Below are positions 48,028 to 56,637 of a stretch of DNA of 64,000 nucleotides, piece by piece. Source of the stretch: Pseudomonas vlassakiae (GTDB lineage: Bacteria; Pseudomonadota; Gammaproteobacteria; Pseudomonadales; Pseudomonadaceae); assembly GCF_014269035.2 (NCBI RefSeq), contig NZ_JABWRP020000003.1, positions 248,001 to 312,000 of the forward strand. The letters are read 5' to 3'. Numbering within the stretch: position 1 is the first letter of the stretch; every line of letters begins with the position of its first letter. The translations under genes and the position numbers were made by a program. A model generated the notes under the pieces. It had not been told where the DNA came from. It did not search any database and was given only the letters and a program-made list of their open reading frames with translations.

Positions 48028-49413
48028 TTACAACGAACCCAGGTTCAGCGCCTGGGCGCAAGCCTGCAACGAGCGGCGCTCGCTCTGCGCATACAGCGCC
48101 AGTTCATCCTGCACCTGCAGCCCCAGCGCCGCCTCGAAGGCCTCGCGGTTGGCATTGCTGCCATACTCGGCCTGGCCCTCATCCCCCAGGTTCGACTGGA
48201 AGATTCCCGCCGCACTCACCGGCAGGAAGTCCTCGTACACCAGTGCCTCGTAGTGCACATGGCCGGCCGCGATCAGGCCTTCCAGGGTGGTCGGGCGATC
48301 CGCCTGCTCCCGCGCGGCCAGGCCCTCCTCGGTAGCAAAGTAACGGAAGTAAGCCAGCCCCTGCTCACGCATCTGCGCCAGGTCATCCGGGAATGCAGCG
48401 AAGCTTTCCTGCAACAGCGCCATGTAGCGCTCGGCATTGGCCTCGGCTGGCGCTCCTCCCAAGGCGGCGCGGGTGGCATCGAGCAGCGTGTCGTACAGTT
48501 GGCGGCCCTTCGGCGTCAGTGCCGCACCGCGCTGTTCGATTTCGCCGAAACGTGCGGTGTGGCTACCCTGGTGGTCGCTGAATGCAACCTTCTCCTGCAG
48601 CGCCTTGAAGCTGGTCTGGCGCAGCAGGATCGGGTGGCGGCGAGTGGGTGGCCCTTCGACCACGGCTTTCGGCGGGATGCCCTTGGCCGGCATGCCGGCC
48701 TGGATCGCGTCGATGTCCAGGGTGCGTGGGGTCAGGTGGTTGATGTGCGGGCCTTTGAAGGCCACCACGTCGGCAATCAGGCGGTGCTGGTCATGCAACT
48801 GCTGATACTGCTCGGCCGTGACCGTGGCGTCCTGGTGCCAGCGGAAGGTGTGCAGGGCTTCACCAACGAACTCGCCGGCATCGGCCTCGTTCAGGCCGCC
48901 ATCGCGCTCGCATCGTGCAATCAGTTCGAGTACCCGGGGGGTGAAAATCTGACGCTTGGCCAGGATGCCCTGCGCCAGTTCGCGCAGCGCCAGGTTGTCG
49001 ATCAGCTCCAGGCGCAGCAGCGAGGTGAACACGCGGAACGGGCTGACATGCAGCGACTGCTCATGCACAGCGCGGAACGCGGTGGAGTGCACCGGCACGC
49101 CAGCGGAGCTGAGGTCGTAATAGCCGACCGGCGCCATGCCCATCACCGCGAACAGCCGGGCGATGGTGGCCAGCTCTTCGGCGGTGCCGACGCGGATGGC
49201 GCCGTGACGCTCCTGGTCCAGGCGTTCGATCTCGCCGGTCCAGCGCAGCGCCTCAGCCAGCTTGGGCTGCTCGGCCAGGACCCGCTGGTTGATTTCGCTG
49301 ACCAGCTCCAGCAGCGTGCCGTACAGCGGCACTTCCTGTTTGTACATGAGCGACATGGCGGCAGAGAACTGCGCACGGATGCTGTCGGGGCTGACGAAAT
49401 CGTGGGCGGGCAT
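48028..49413 (-). CDS. hglS: 2-oxoadipate dioxygenase/decarboxylase (D-2-hydroxyglutarate synthase)
   Basis: The product has 461 residues of the DUF1338/YdcJ group of the VOC superfamily. It converts 2-oxoadipate plus O2 into D-2-hydroxyglutarate and CO2 using Fe(II), in the lysine route through pipecolate. Candidate metal ligands are His70 in ERHGAIR (with Arg74), His226 in GPHINHLTPR and Glu291 or Glu293 in FGEIEQRG. AGGAAG precedes the ATG. amaB and amaA, earlier steps of the same pathway, lie nearby, which makes the assignment strong. Confidence 0.93.
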   Translation of the reverse strand: MPAHDFVSPDSIRAQFSAAMSLMYKQEVPLYGTLLELVSEINQRVLAEQPKLAEALRWTGEIERLDQERHGAIRVGTAEELATIARLFAVMGMAPVGYYDLSSAGVPVHSTAFRAVHEQSLHVSPFRVFTSLLRLELIDNLALRELAQGILAKRQIFTPRVLELIARCERDGGLNEADAGEFVGEALHTFRWHQDATVTAEQYQQLHDQHRLIADVVAFKGPHINHLTPRTLDIDAIQAGMPAKGIPPKAVVEGPPTRRHPILLRQTSFKALQEKVAFSDHQGSHTARFGEIEQRGAALTPKGRQLYDTLLDATRAALGGAPAEANAERYMALLQESFAAFPDDLAQMREQGLAYFRYFATEEGLAAREQADRPTTLEGLIAAGHVHYEALVYEDFLPVSAAGIFQSNLGDEGQAEYGSNANREAFEAALGLQVQDELALYAQSERRSLQACAQALNLGSL

Positions 49414-49512
49414 CGCTAGCTTCCTGGGTTAGGTTTGGACGCTTACATGAAAGCTGGGAATGCACCTGGCTCACAAGCGAAAAAAAGTGAGTCAGTCATT
49501 CCATTTTTGATC

Positions 49513-49605
49513 GACCTCAAGGGCCTCTCGCGGCTAAAGCTCCTACAGGTACTGCACGGCATTGCTCAGTACCCGGTGGGGGCAGCTTTAGCCGCGAAGA
49601 GGTCC
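49513..49605. repeat. Inverted repeat of REP type between hglS and the LysR gene
   Basis: GACCTC...CTCTCGCGGCTAAAGCT faces AGCTTTAGCCGCGAAGAGGT. The 192-base gap between hglS and the LysR gene shows no other feature apart from a possible hglS promoter. Confidence 0.75.
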
Positions 49606-50496
49606 TCAAGCGTGAAGCTGCTCGCGAATCCATTCCACCAGGGCCCGTACCTTCGGCACCTCCGCCGCATGCTCGGCATACGCCAGGTAGTGCTTACCGG
49701 CACTGGGCATCGCATGATTCCACGGAATGACCAAGCTCCCTTCCGCCAGCTCCTTGGCCACCAGATACCGTGGCACCAACGCTACCCCGCACCCGGCCTG
49801 CGCCGCACTCAATGCCATGTAGAACGTATCGAAGCGCGGCCCGTGGTAGGCACTGACACTGTGCAGCCCCAGCTCCAGGAACCACTCATGCCAAGCCTCC
49901 GGCCGCGACGTGCTCTGCAGCAACACCATGTCCGCCAACTCACCGGCATCGCCCAGCTTGCGCCCGGCCAACAGCTCCGGCGCGCACACCGGCACCACCT
50001 GTTCACCGAACAGCTCCACGCAGGTGGCCCCCGGCCAAGTGCCCTGGCCATAGAAGAACACCACATCCGCCGAGCCCTGCAGCAAGGCAAACGGTTCCAT
50101 CTCGTTGCGGATGTCGAGGTGGATGTTGGCGTGCCGTTTGCCAAAGCCCTTGAGGTGCGGGATCAGCCAGCGCACGCCAAAACTGGGTTGAGTGGCTACT
50201 TTCAATATCTCGGTCTGCTCGCCGTAGGTGAGCACGTAGCGGCTGGACATGTCGACCTGGGTAAGGATCTTGTTGACCTCGGCCAGGTACAGGCTGCCCG
50301 CAGGCGTGAGTTGCAGGCGCCTGCGGATACGCAGGAACAAGTGGTGGCGCAGCATCTCTTCGAGCTGTGCTACCTGCTTGCTGACCGCGCTCTGGGTCAG
50401 GTGCAGCTCTTCGGCGGCGCGGGTAAAGCTCAGGTGACGGGCTGCAGCTTCGAAGCACTGCAGGGCGGTCATGGAGGGCACCAGGCGTTTGGACAT
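49606..50496 (-). CDS. LysR family regulator of the lysine/pipecolate genes
   Basis: The product has 296 residues. The N-terminal part MSKRLVPSMTALQCFEAAARHLSF and helix FTRAAEELHLTQSAVSKQV form the DNA-binding domain of a GcvA-like LysR protein; the effector domain follows. It lies between hglS (same strand, downstream) and amaB (divergent). It probably activates amaB-amaA and perhaps hglS in response to a lysine-pathway metabolite; this is inferred from position. Confidence 0.9.
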   Translation of the reverse strand: MSKRLVPSMTALQCFEAAARHLSFTRAAEELHLTQSAVSKQVAQLEEMLRHHLFLRIRRRLQLTPAGSLYLAEVNKILTQVDMSSRYVLTYGEQTEILKVATQPSFGVRWLIPHLKGFGKRHANIHLDIRNEMEPFALLQGSADVVFFYGQGTWPGATCVELFGEQVVPVCAPELLAGRKLGDAGELADMVLLQSTSRPEAWHEWFLELGLHSVSAYHGPRFDTFYMALSAAQAGCGVALVPRYLVAKELAEGSLVIPWNHAMPSAGKHYLAYAEHAAEVPKVRALVEWIREQLHA

Positions 50497-50515
50497 AGCG
50501 TTCTCTGCGGCTCAA

Positions 50516-50536
50516 ATCATTACCTGACGGAATGAT
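50516..50536. promoter_or_regulatory. Candidate LysR operator upstream of amaB
   Basis: ATCATT and AATGAT arms around nine bases, within the 136-base gap between the divergent regulator and amaB. Confidence 0.5.
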
Positions 50537-50632
50537 ATGCGGAATAAAGGTCGTTTGTTGCACCGGTGTGATCGGATTAATACTGATCCACATCATTTTT
50601 CCACCCCATCACCCGATGTAGGAGAAGCACAA

Positions 50633-52123
50633 ATGGTTGCTGGATTGCTCGAGCGCCTTGGCGTTGCCGCCGAGGCTTACACCCAGGGCGACTACCCTGT
50701 TCACACGCCGATCGACGGCAGCCAGATCGCTTCGGTGAAACTGCTCGGCAAGGCCGAGACCCTCGCCCGCATCGATCAGGCTCAGAGCGCCTTCGAAGCC
50801 TGGCGCAGCGTACCGGCCCCGCGCCGTGGCGAGCTGGTGCGCCTGTTCGGTGAAGTGCTGCGTGAGCACAAGGCCGACCTCGGCGAGCTGGTCTCGATCG
50901 AAGCCGGCAAGATCACCCAGGAAGGCCTGGGCGAAGTGCAGGAAATGATCGACATCTGCGACTTCGCCGTCGGCCTGTCGCGCCAGCTGTATGGCCTGAC
51001 CATCGCTTCCGAGCGCCCGGGTCACCACATGCGTGAAACGTGGCACCCGCTGGGTGTGGTCGGCGTGATCAGCGCCTTCAACTTCCCGGTTGCGGTATGG
51101 GCCTGGAACACCGCGCTGGCCCTGGTGGCTGGTAACTCGGTGGTGTGGAAACCGTCCGAGAAGACCCCGCTGACCGCACTGGCTTGCCAGGCGCTGTTCG
51201 ACAAAGCCCTGAAAGCCTTCGGTGATGCCCCGGCGGGCCTGGCCCAGCTGGTGATCGGTGGCCGCGAAGCTGGCGAAGCCATGGTCGACGACCCGCGTGT
51301 ACCGCTGGTCAGCGCCACCGGCAGCACCCGCATGGGCCGTGAAGTCGGCCCACGTGTGGCCGCCCGCTTCGGCCGCAGCATTCTGGAGCTGGGTGGCAAC
51401 AACGCCATGATCCTGGCCCCGAGCGCCGACCTCGACCTCGCCGTGCGCGGCATCCTGTTCTCCGCTGTCGGCACCGCCGGCCAGCGCTGCACCACCCTGC
51501 GTCGCCTGATCGTGCACCGTTCGATCAAGGATGAAGTGGTAGCCCGCGTCAAAGCCGCCTACGGCAAAGTGCGCATCGGTGACCCTCGCAAGGACAACCT
51601 GGTCGGCCCACTGATCGACAAGCAGTCGTTCGATGCCATGCAGGGTGCACTGGCCAAGGCCCGTGACGAAGGTGGCCAGGTATTTGGTGGCGAACGCCAG
51701 CTGGCCGAGCAGTATCCGAATGCCTACTACGTGTCGCCGGCCATTGCTGAAATGCCGGCCCAGAGCGACGTGGTGCGCCATGAAACCTTCGCGCCGATCC
51801 TCTATGTGCTGGCCTACGACGACTTCGAAGAGGCCCTGCGCCTGAACAACGAAGTACCGCAAGGCCTGTCGTCGTGCATTTTCACCACCGACATTCGCGA
51901 AGCCGAGCGCTTCCAGAGTGCTTCGGGCAGTGACTGCGGCATCGCCAACGTCAACATCGGTACCAGCGGCGCCGAGATCGGCGGCGCGTTCGGTGGCGAG
52001 AAGGAAACTGGCGGTGGTCGTGAGTCTGGTTCCGATGCGTGGAAAGGCTACATGCGCCGCCAGACCAACACCGTGAACTACTCGCGCGAGCTGCCGCTGG
52101 CACAGGGTATCGTGTTCGACTGA
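50633..52123 (+). CDS. amaB: L-piperidine-6-carboxylate dehydrogenase AmaB
   Basis: The product has 496 residues from MVAGLLERLGVAAEAY, with GTAGGAG upstream. ALDH7-type aldehyde dehydrogenase: ISAFNFPVAVWAWNTALALV, SATGSTRMGREV, catalytic Glu in LELGGNNAMIL and catalytic Cys in TAGQRCTTLRRL (near residue 287). It oxidises piperidine-6-carboxylate/2-aminoadipate semialdehyde to 2-aminoadipate. Next to amaA and near hglS, which fits the D-lysine/pipecolate route. Confidence 0.93.
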   Translation: MVAGLLERLGVAAEAYTQGDYPVHTPIDGSQIASVKLLGKAETLARIDQAQSAFEAWRSVPAPRRGELVRLFGEVLREHKADLGELVSIEAGKITQEGLGEVQEMIDICDFAVGLSRQLYGLTIASERPGHHMRETWHPLGVVGVISAFNFPVAVWAWNTALALVAGNSVVWKPSEKTPLTALACQALFDKALKAFGDAPAGLAQLVIGGREAGEAMVDDPRVPLVSATGSTRMGREVGPRVAARFGRSILELGGNNAMILAPSADLDLAVRGILFSAVGTAGQRCTTLRRLIVHRSIKDEVVARVKAAYGKVRIGDPRKDNLVGPLIDKQSFDAMQGALAKARDEGGQVFGGERQLAEQYPNAYYVSPAIAEMPAQSDVVRHETFAPILYVLAYDDFEEALRLNNEVPQGLSSCIFTTDIREAERFQSASGSDCGIANVNIGTSGAEIGGAFGGEKETGGGRESGSDAWKGYMRRQTNTVNYSRELPLAQGIVFD

Positions 52124-52154
52124 TGGAATGATGCTGCATGGCCGGGGGCCTAGC

Positions 52155-52245
52155 CCCCGGTTCGCGGGCAAGCCCGCTCCCACAGTGACCTCACAGCTTT
52201 CGAAATCTGTGAGGTCACTGTGGGAGCGGGTTTTACCCGCGAATG
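52155..52245. repeat. Very long near-perfect inverted repeat between amaB and amaA
   Basis: TTCGCGGGCAAGCCCGCTCC continues as CACAGTGACCTCACAG, then a ten-base loop, then CTGTGAGGTCACTGTGGGAG continues as CGGGTTTTACCCGCGAA. Two facing REPs are extended by a perfect inner stem. A smaller palindrome, GGGGGCCTAGCCCCC, precedes it. Confidence 0.9.
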
Positions 52246-52291
52246 GGCTGCGAAGCAGCCCCTACAAGAACAACACTGCTGGAGCCGGGCC

Positions 52292-53578
52292 ATGTCCGAA
52301 CTGCGTCAACAATGCTTGTGGGAACACGTCAGCCAACCGACCGTCGCCACCCAGGCCCTGGCCGGCGAGCACAAGGCCGATGTCTGCGTGATCGGCGGCG
52401 GCATCACCGGCCTGTCGGCGGCCATCCACCTGCTCGAACAGGGCAAGTCGGTGATCCTGCTGGAGGCCTGGAAGATCGGCCACGGCGGCTCTGGCCGCAA
52501 CGTCGGCCTGGTCAACGCCGGCACCTGGATCCGCCCCGACGACGTCGAGGCAACCCTCGGCCAGAGGCAGGGCAGTCGCCTGAACAAGGTGCTAGGTGAG
52601 GCTCCGGCTGAAGTGTTCGCCATGATCGAACGCCTCGGCATCGACTGCCAGGCCCGGCACAAAGGCACGCTGCACATGGCCCACAACGCTACCGGCATCG
52701 CTGACCTTGAGGCCCGCCACGAGCAATGGCGCCGCCGTGGTGCCGACGTCGAGCTGCTGACCGGCGCCCAGTGCCAGGAATACTGTGGTACCGACAAGAT
52801 TTCCGCCGCGCTGCTCGACCACCGCGCCGGCACCATCAATCCGATGGGCTACACCCAGGGCCTGGCCGCCGCCGTGGCGCGCCTGGGCGGCAAGCTGTTC
52901 CAACAATCCTCGGTCGAAGGCCTTGAGCGCGATGGCGATGCCTGGCGGGTGAAGACCGCACGCGGCTCGGTACGCGCCGATAAGGTGGTGATTTCCACAG
53001 GCGCCTACACCGAAGGCGACTGGAGCAACCTGCAGAAGCAGTTCTTCCGTGGTTACTACTACCAGGTGGCGTCCAAGCCGCTGCAGGGCGCGGCAGCTGA
53101 CAAGGTGCTGCCGCACGGCCAGGGCTCCTGGGACACCCGCACCGTGCTCAGCAGCATCCGCCGTGACGATCAGGGCCGCCTGTTACTGGGCAGCCTCGGC
53201 CGGGTCGACAACAAGCCGGCCTGGTTCGTGCGCAGCTGGGCCGACCGGATTCAGAGCCATTACTACCCGGAACTGGGCAAGGTCGAGTGGGAAATGCACT
53301 GGACCGGCTGCATCGACTTCACCCCGGATCACCTGATGCGGTTGTTCGAGCCGGCGCCGGGGCTGGTGGCGGTGACGGGCTATAATGGCCGCGGCAACAC
53401 CACCGGGACCGTGATTGGCCGGGCGTTTGCCGAGTTCCTGCTCAAGGGCGAGGCGGACAGCCTGCCGATCCCGTTCTCGCCGATGAAGGGCGTGAGTGCG
53501 CCTTCGCTGCGTACGGCGTTCTATGAGTCCGGGTTCTCGCTGTACCACGCAGGGCAATGCCTGAGAGTTGTGCTGTAA
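52292..53578 (+). CDS. amaA: L-pipecolate oxidase AmaA
   Basis: The product has 428 residues from MSELRQQCLWEHVSQP; GGAG lies before this ATG. A DAO-type FAD protein: VCVIGGGITGLSAAIHLLEQ near residue 33, GHGGSGRNVGLVNAGTW and a C-terminal AVTGYNGRGNTTGT FAD contact. It oxidises L-pipecolate to piperideine-6-carboxylate, the substrate of AmaB. It resembles PuuB-type oxidases, so the pathway context decides the name. Confidence 0.9.
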   Translation: MSELRQQCLWEHVSQPTVATQALAGEHKADVCVIGGGITGLSAAIHLLEQGKSVILLEAWKIGHGGSGRNVGLVNAGTWIRPDDVEATLGQRQGSRLNKVLGEAPAEVFAMIERLGIDCQARHKGTLHMAHNATGIADLEARHEQWRRRGADVELLTGAQCQEYCGTDKISAALLDHRAGTINPMGYTQGLAAAVARLGGKLFQQSSVEGLERDGDAWRVKTARGSVRADKVVISTGAYTEGDWSNLQKQFFRGYYYQVASKPLQGAAADKVLPHGQGSWDTRTVLSSIRRDDQGRLLLGSLGRVDNKPAWFVRSWADRIQSHYYPELGKVEWEMHWTGCIDFTPDHLMRLFEPAPGLVAVTGYNGRGNTTGTVIGRAFAEFLLKGEADSLPIPFSPMKGVSAPSLRTAFYESGFSLYHAGQCLRVVL

Positions 53579-53581
53579 CCC

Positions 53582-53615
53582 CTGGCCTCTTCGCGCCGAA
53601 CCGCTGCGAAGAGGC
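53582..53615. terminator. Hairpin between amaA and the channel gene
   Basis: GGCCTCTTCGC and GCGAAGAGGCC are perfect 11-base arms around GCCGAACCGCT. No clear T tract. Confidence 0.65.
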
Positions 53616-53625
53616 CGGCACGGGT

Positions 53626-55053
53626 TTACTTGTGCAACCAGCTAAGGAAGCCGCCTTTCTTGATCGAAACCGGCTTCTGCAGCAACAGCGACTCCCGACT
53701 CTGGCGCCGGAACCGTTGCAACTTGCTCAGCGCCGTCTGCACTTCCCCGCGCTGCTCCAGGCAGCTCTTCACCTGTTCCTTCTCGATCCGATACAGCACG
53801 CAACTGGTCAGGGTTCGGAACTCGGCAAACGATTTATCTTCATCGATGATCCCCTCGATCCCCAACACCTCACCTGGCCCCATGCGGCCGGCCTCCAGCA
53901 GCTTGTCACCATCGCGCACCGACGCTGAAACCACGCCGCTGCCAATCACCAGCAAATGATCGGACTGCTCGCCCACCTCGAGGATCACCTGGTCAGCCAG
54001 GTACTCCACCGCGGTCATGCGCTGGCTCAAGGCATCCCGCTCTTCGTCAGTCAGCGAGCGGAACACCCGCACCTCGTCCAACACTTCGCGTTGGCGGCTG
54101 CGCGGGGGCATCGCCAGGTCGACGTTCCACATCACCCCGCTGGCTTCCAGATGGCGGTGCGCCAGATCGAACAGCTGGTTACGGGCATCGGTCTTGCCGG
54201 CCATGTCCGCGATGAAGCCGCTGGCCTCGTACTCCACAGACTCCAAGGTCGAGGCCTTCACCGTGACCTTGGGCTTGGGTGAGGCGAGGATTGCGCTGGT
54301 GCCCTGCAGGGCTTTTTCCAGCGCATCGAAAACCCGCTTGGGGCGTACCTTGGCCGGCACCACCACACAGATCGATACCCCGTTCACATCGGCCGGGCGG
54401 CTGTGGTTGAGCAGCCGCGCCTTGGCCGCCACCGAGTTGGGGATCACCGCCAGGCTGCCACTGCCGGTGAGCAGGCGCGTGGCGCGCCAGTCGATATCCA
54501 GCACCTTGCCCTCGGTGCCGTCGATGGAGATCGAATCGCCAATCTGATAGGGCCGCGTGGTGTTCAGCACGATGCCGCTGAACACGTCGGCCAAGGTGCT
54601 TTGCAGCGCCAGGCCGATGACGATGGCCATCACCCCGGAAGTGGCCAGCAGGCCCTTCACCGGCAGTTGCAGCACATAGCCCGCCGCCGCGACCACGGCC
54701 GCGAGAAAGATCAGCGCCCCCAGCACATCCTGCAGCAGGCGCCCGCCGTGGCTGCCACGGGCGACCAGCAGCAAGCCGAACACTACCGTCACCGTGCGCG
54801 CGCCAAACAGCCACCAGCCGATGGCCAGTACCGTGGCGATGAGGTTGCGCGAGACGTCATCGGGCCACGGCGGCGGTTGCAGCGGGCTCATGCCAGCGGC
54901 CACCAGTACCGCGCTGAACAGCAGGAAGATCACTAGACGCGTACCGATGCGCCAGGCCCGACGCTGGATCGGGATCAACTGCCAGAGCACGAGGTCGAGC
55001 AGAATCAGGGCGGTGCCGAGCAACAACGGGGACGACTGGATGAACGCCAGCAT
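53626..55053 (-). CDS. MscS-type channel with cyclic-nucleotide-binding domain
   Basis: The product has 475 residues from the ATG at 55053; ribosome-site evidence is weak, and a longer frame with a TTG start at 55173 is possible but overlaps the ycaC regulatory region. About five membrane segments lie in residues 5-160. The MscS pore/beta region follows: LATSGVMAIVIGLALQSTLA then RPYQIGDSISIDGTEGKVLD and SLAVIPNSVAAKARLL. Residues about 340-450 form a cNMP-binding fold (ILEVGEQSDHLLVIGSGVVS, MGPGEVLGIEGIIDE). Such fused channels may be gated by cyclic nucleotides as well as tension. Ligand identity is unknown. Confidence 0.88.
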   Translation of the reverse strand: MLAFIQSSPLLLGTALILLDLVLWQLIPIQRRAWRIGTRLVIFLLFSAVLVAAGMSPLQPPPWPDDVSRNLIATVLAIGWWLFGARTVTVVFGLLLVARGSHGGRLLQDVLGALIFLAAVVAAAGYVLQLPVKGLLATSGVMAIVIGLALQSTLADVFSGIVLNTTRPYQIGDSISIDGTEGKVLDIDWRATRLLTGSGSLAVIPNSVAAKARLLNHSRPADVNGVSICVVVPAKVRPKRVFDALEKALQGTSAILASPKPKVTVKASTLESVEYEASGFIADMAGKTDARNQLFDLAHRHLEASGVMWNVDLAMPPRSRQREVLDEVRVFRSLTDEERDALSQRMTAVEYLADQVILEVGEQSDHLLVIGSGVVSASVRDGDKLLEAGRMGPGEVLGIEGIIDEDKSFAEFRTLTSCVLYRIEKEQVKSCLEQRGEVQTALSKLQRFRRQSRESLLLQKPVSIKKGGFLSWLHK

Positions 55054-55145
55054 GGAGGTCTCGGAGGTGAGAAGTGGGCTGTGCGTAGTAATAGAGCAGC
55101 TTGGTCGGGCAAGCAATGAGGCCAGCAAAACCACTGCCAACAGAT

Positions 55146-55163
55146 CGTTCTTTAAATGGAACG
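55146..55163. promoter_or_regulatory. LysR-type operator upstream of ycaC copy 1
   Basis: CGTTC-N8-GAACG. The same dyad occurs at 62002-62019 in front of copy 2. Flanking sequence is shared on to the start codon (ATGGAACGCTAAAG, TCAACGCGAAACACCCCA, CCTTAGGAGC). Confidence 0.65.
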
Positions 55164-55273
55164 CTAAAGCCAAAAAGCACTATCTACCGCGCCAAAGGTG
55201 ATGGTTTTAATCTTCTCCCATCAACGCGAAACACCCCACTTACTGAACATCAAAACCCTTAGGAGCTACCACC

Positions 55274-55903
55274 ATGACTAACTTCAAATACAACCGCCTG
55301 AACAAAGACGACGCCGCCGTTCTGCTGGTCGACCACCAGGCTGGCCTGCTGTCCCTGGTCCGCGACATTGAACCGGACGCGTTCAAGAACAACGTGCTGG
55401 CCCTGGCCGACCTGGCCAAGTTCTTCAACCTGCCGACCATCCTCACCACCAGCTTCGAGCAAGGCCCCAACGGCCCGCTGGTGCCGGAACTGAAAGCACT
55501 GTTCCCGGATGCCCCGTACATTGCCCGCCCTGGCCAGATCAACGCCTGGGACAACGAAGACTTCGTCAAGGCGGTGAAGGCCACTGGCAAGAAACAGCTG
55601 ATCATTGCCGGCGTGGTGACCGAAGTGTGCGTAGCGTTCCCGGCGCTGGCTGCGCTGGAAGAAGAGTTCGAGGTGTTCGTGGTGACCGACGCTTCCGGCA
55701 CCTTCAACGAAATGACCCGTGATGCCGCACACGACCGCATGAGCCGGGCCGGTGCGCAGCTGATGACCTGGTTCGGCGTGGCCTGTGAGCTGCACCGCGA
55801 CTGGCGCAACGACATCGAAGGCCTGGCCACGCTGTGCTCCAACCACATTCCGGACTACCGCAACCTGATGACCAGCTACAACGCCTTCAACGCCAACAAG
55901 TAA
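55274..55903 (+). CDS. ycaC: YcaC-like cysteine hydrolase, copy 1
   Basis: The product has 209 residues, nearly colinear with E. coli YcaC of the isochorismatase-like superfamily. Asp20 (LLVDHQAG) and the nucleophile Cys119 (TEVCVAFPAL) are present; the usual catalytic Lys position is Arg85 (YIARPGQ), which I believe is also so in YcaC. The substrate of YcaC is unknown. The start has AGGAG nine bases upstream. It is 200 of 209 residues identical to the gene at 62133. It is the first of a run of same-strand genes: ABM protein, hydrolase, amidohydrolase. Confidence 0.92.
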   Translation: MTNFKYNRLNKDDAAVLLVDHQAGLLSLVRDIEPDAFKNNVLALADLAKFFNLPTILTTSFEQGPNGPLVPELKALFPDAPYIARPGQINAWDNEDFVKAVKATGKKQLIIAGVVTEVCVAFPALAALEEEFEVFVVTDASGTFNEMTRDAAHDRMSRAGAQLMTWFGVACELHRDWRNDIEGLATLCSNHIPDYRNLMTSYNAFNANK

Positions 55904-56018
55904 GCCGCTTTCCCGGGCACCGCCAGACGGTGCCCGGCAAGGGCAGCACACCCATCCAATCCTCCGCCCGTCCGCCGTTGCAAAGTGGATGCGGGCAAGC
56001 TCATCCCAAGGAACGCCG

Positions 56019-56585
56019 ATGAACACCGCACTCCAAGACAACCGCAACGTGGTGACCCTGGTCATCCAGCACAAGGCCCGTGCCGAGTCGCTGGCGGCCT
56101 ACGAAGCGTGGCTCAAGCGCACGGTCAGTGCCGCCCGCAGGCAGCCGGGGCACCTGGACGTCAACGTTATCCGCCCTGACGAAGGCGGGCTGCACTTCAC
56201 TACCGTGGTGCGCTTCGCCGACGCAGGCCTGCTGCAGGCCTGGGTCAACTCGGCCGAACGCCAGGCGCTGGTCAACGAAGTGTTGCCGTTGCTCGACGGC
56301 GGTGACCAAACCCAGGTGCACGAAGATCCGGAGTTCTGGTTCACCCCGCCGAGCGTCAACGCGGCGCAACCGCCGCGCTGGAAGCAGGCGCTGCTGACTT
56401 ACCTGGTGATCTGCCCGATGACCATGGTCGTTCCCCATCTGCTGGCGCCATTGTTCGCGCGTTTCCCGCAGCTAGGCGGCCCGATCAGCGGCAACCTGAT
56501 CGGCAACCTGTTCGTCATCCTGCCCGTGGTGTTCTACATCATGCCTTGGGTAACCCGCCGCTGCGCCACCTGGCTGCGCGGTTGA
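56019..56585 (+). CDS. Antibiotic biosynthesis monooxygenase-domain protein with membrane anchor
   Basis: The product has 188 residues from MNTALQDNRNVVTLVIQHKA; AAGGAA precedes the start. Residues about 8-100 form an ABM ferredoxin-like domain (ESLAAYEAWLKRTVSAARRQ, FTTVVRFADAGLLQAWVNSA). Two hydrophobic segments follow at about 125-150 (LLTYLVICPMTMVVPHLLAP) and 157-178 (LIGNLFVILPVVFYIMPW). The domain usually handles quinones or other aromatic/heme substrates. This fused anchor form is known in DUF4188-like/ABM membrane proteins but has no defined role. Confidence 0.85.
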   Translation: MNTALQDNRNVVTLVIQHKARAESLAAYEAWLKRTVSAARRQPGHLDVNVIRPDEGGLHFTTVVRFADAGLLQAWVNSAERQALVNEVLPLLDGGDQTQVHEDPEFWFTPPSVNAAQPPRWKQALLTYLVICPMTMVVPHLLAPLFARFPQLGGPISGNLIGNLFVILPVVFYIMPWVTRRCATWLRG

Positions 56586-56637
56586 GCCAACGCCTTCAAC
56601 GACGCTTTCAACTGCTCACTTTCAAGGAGATACCGAC

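Noticed and set aside
55054..55173. Longer N-terminus of the MscS-type channel from a TTG start
   Set aside because: The extra 40 codons overlap the duplicated ycaC operator and resemble the LysR-upstream sequence before copy 2, so they are probably not coding.
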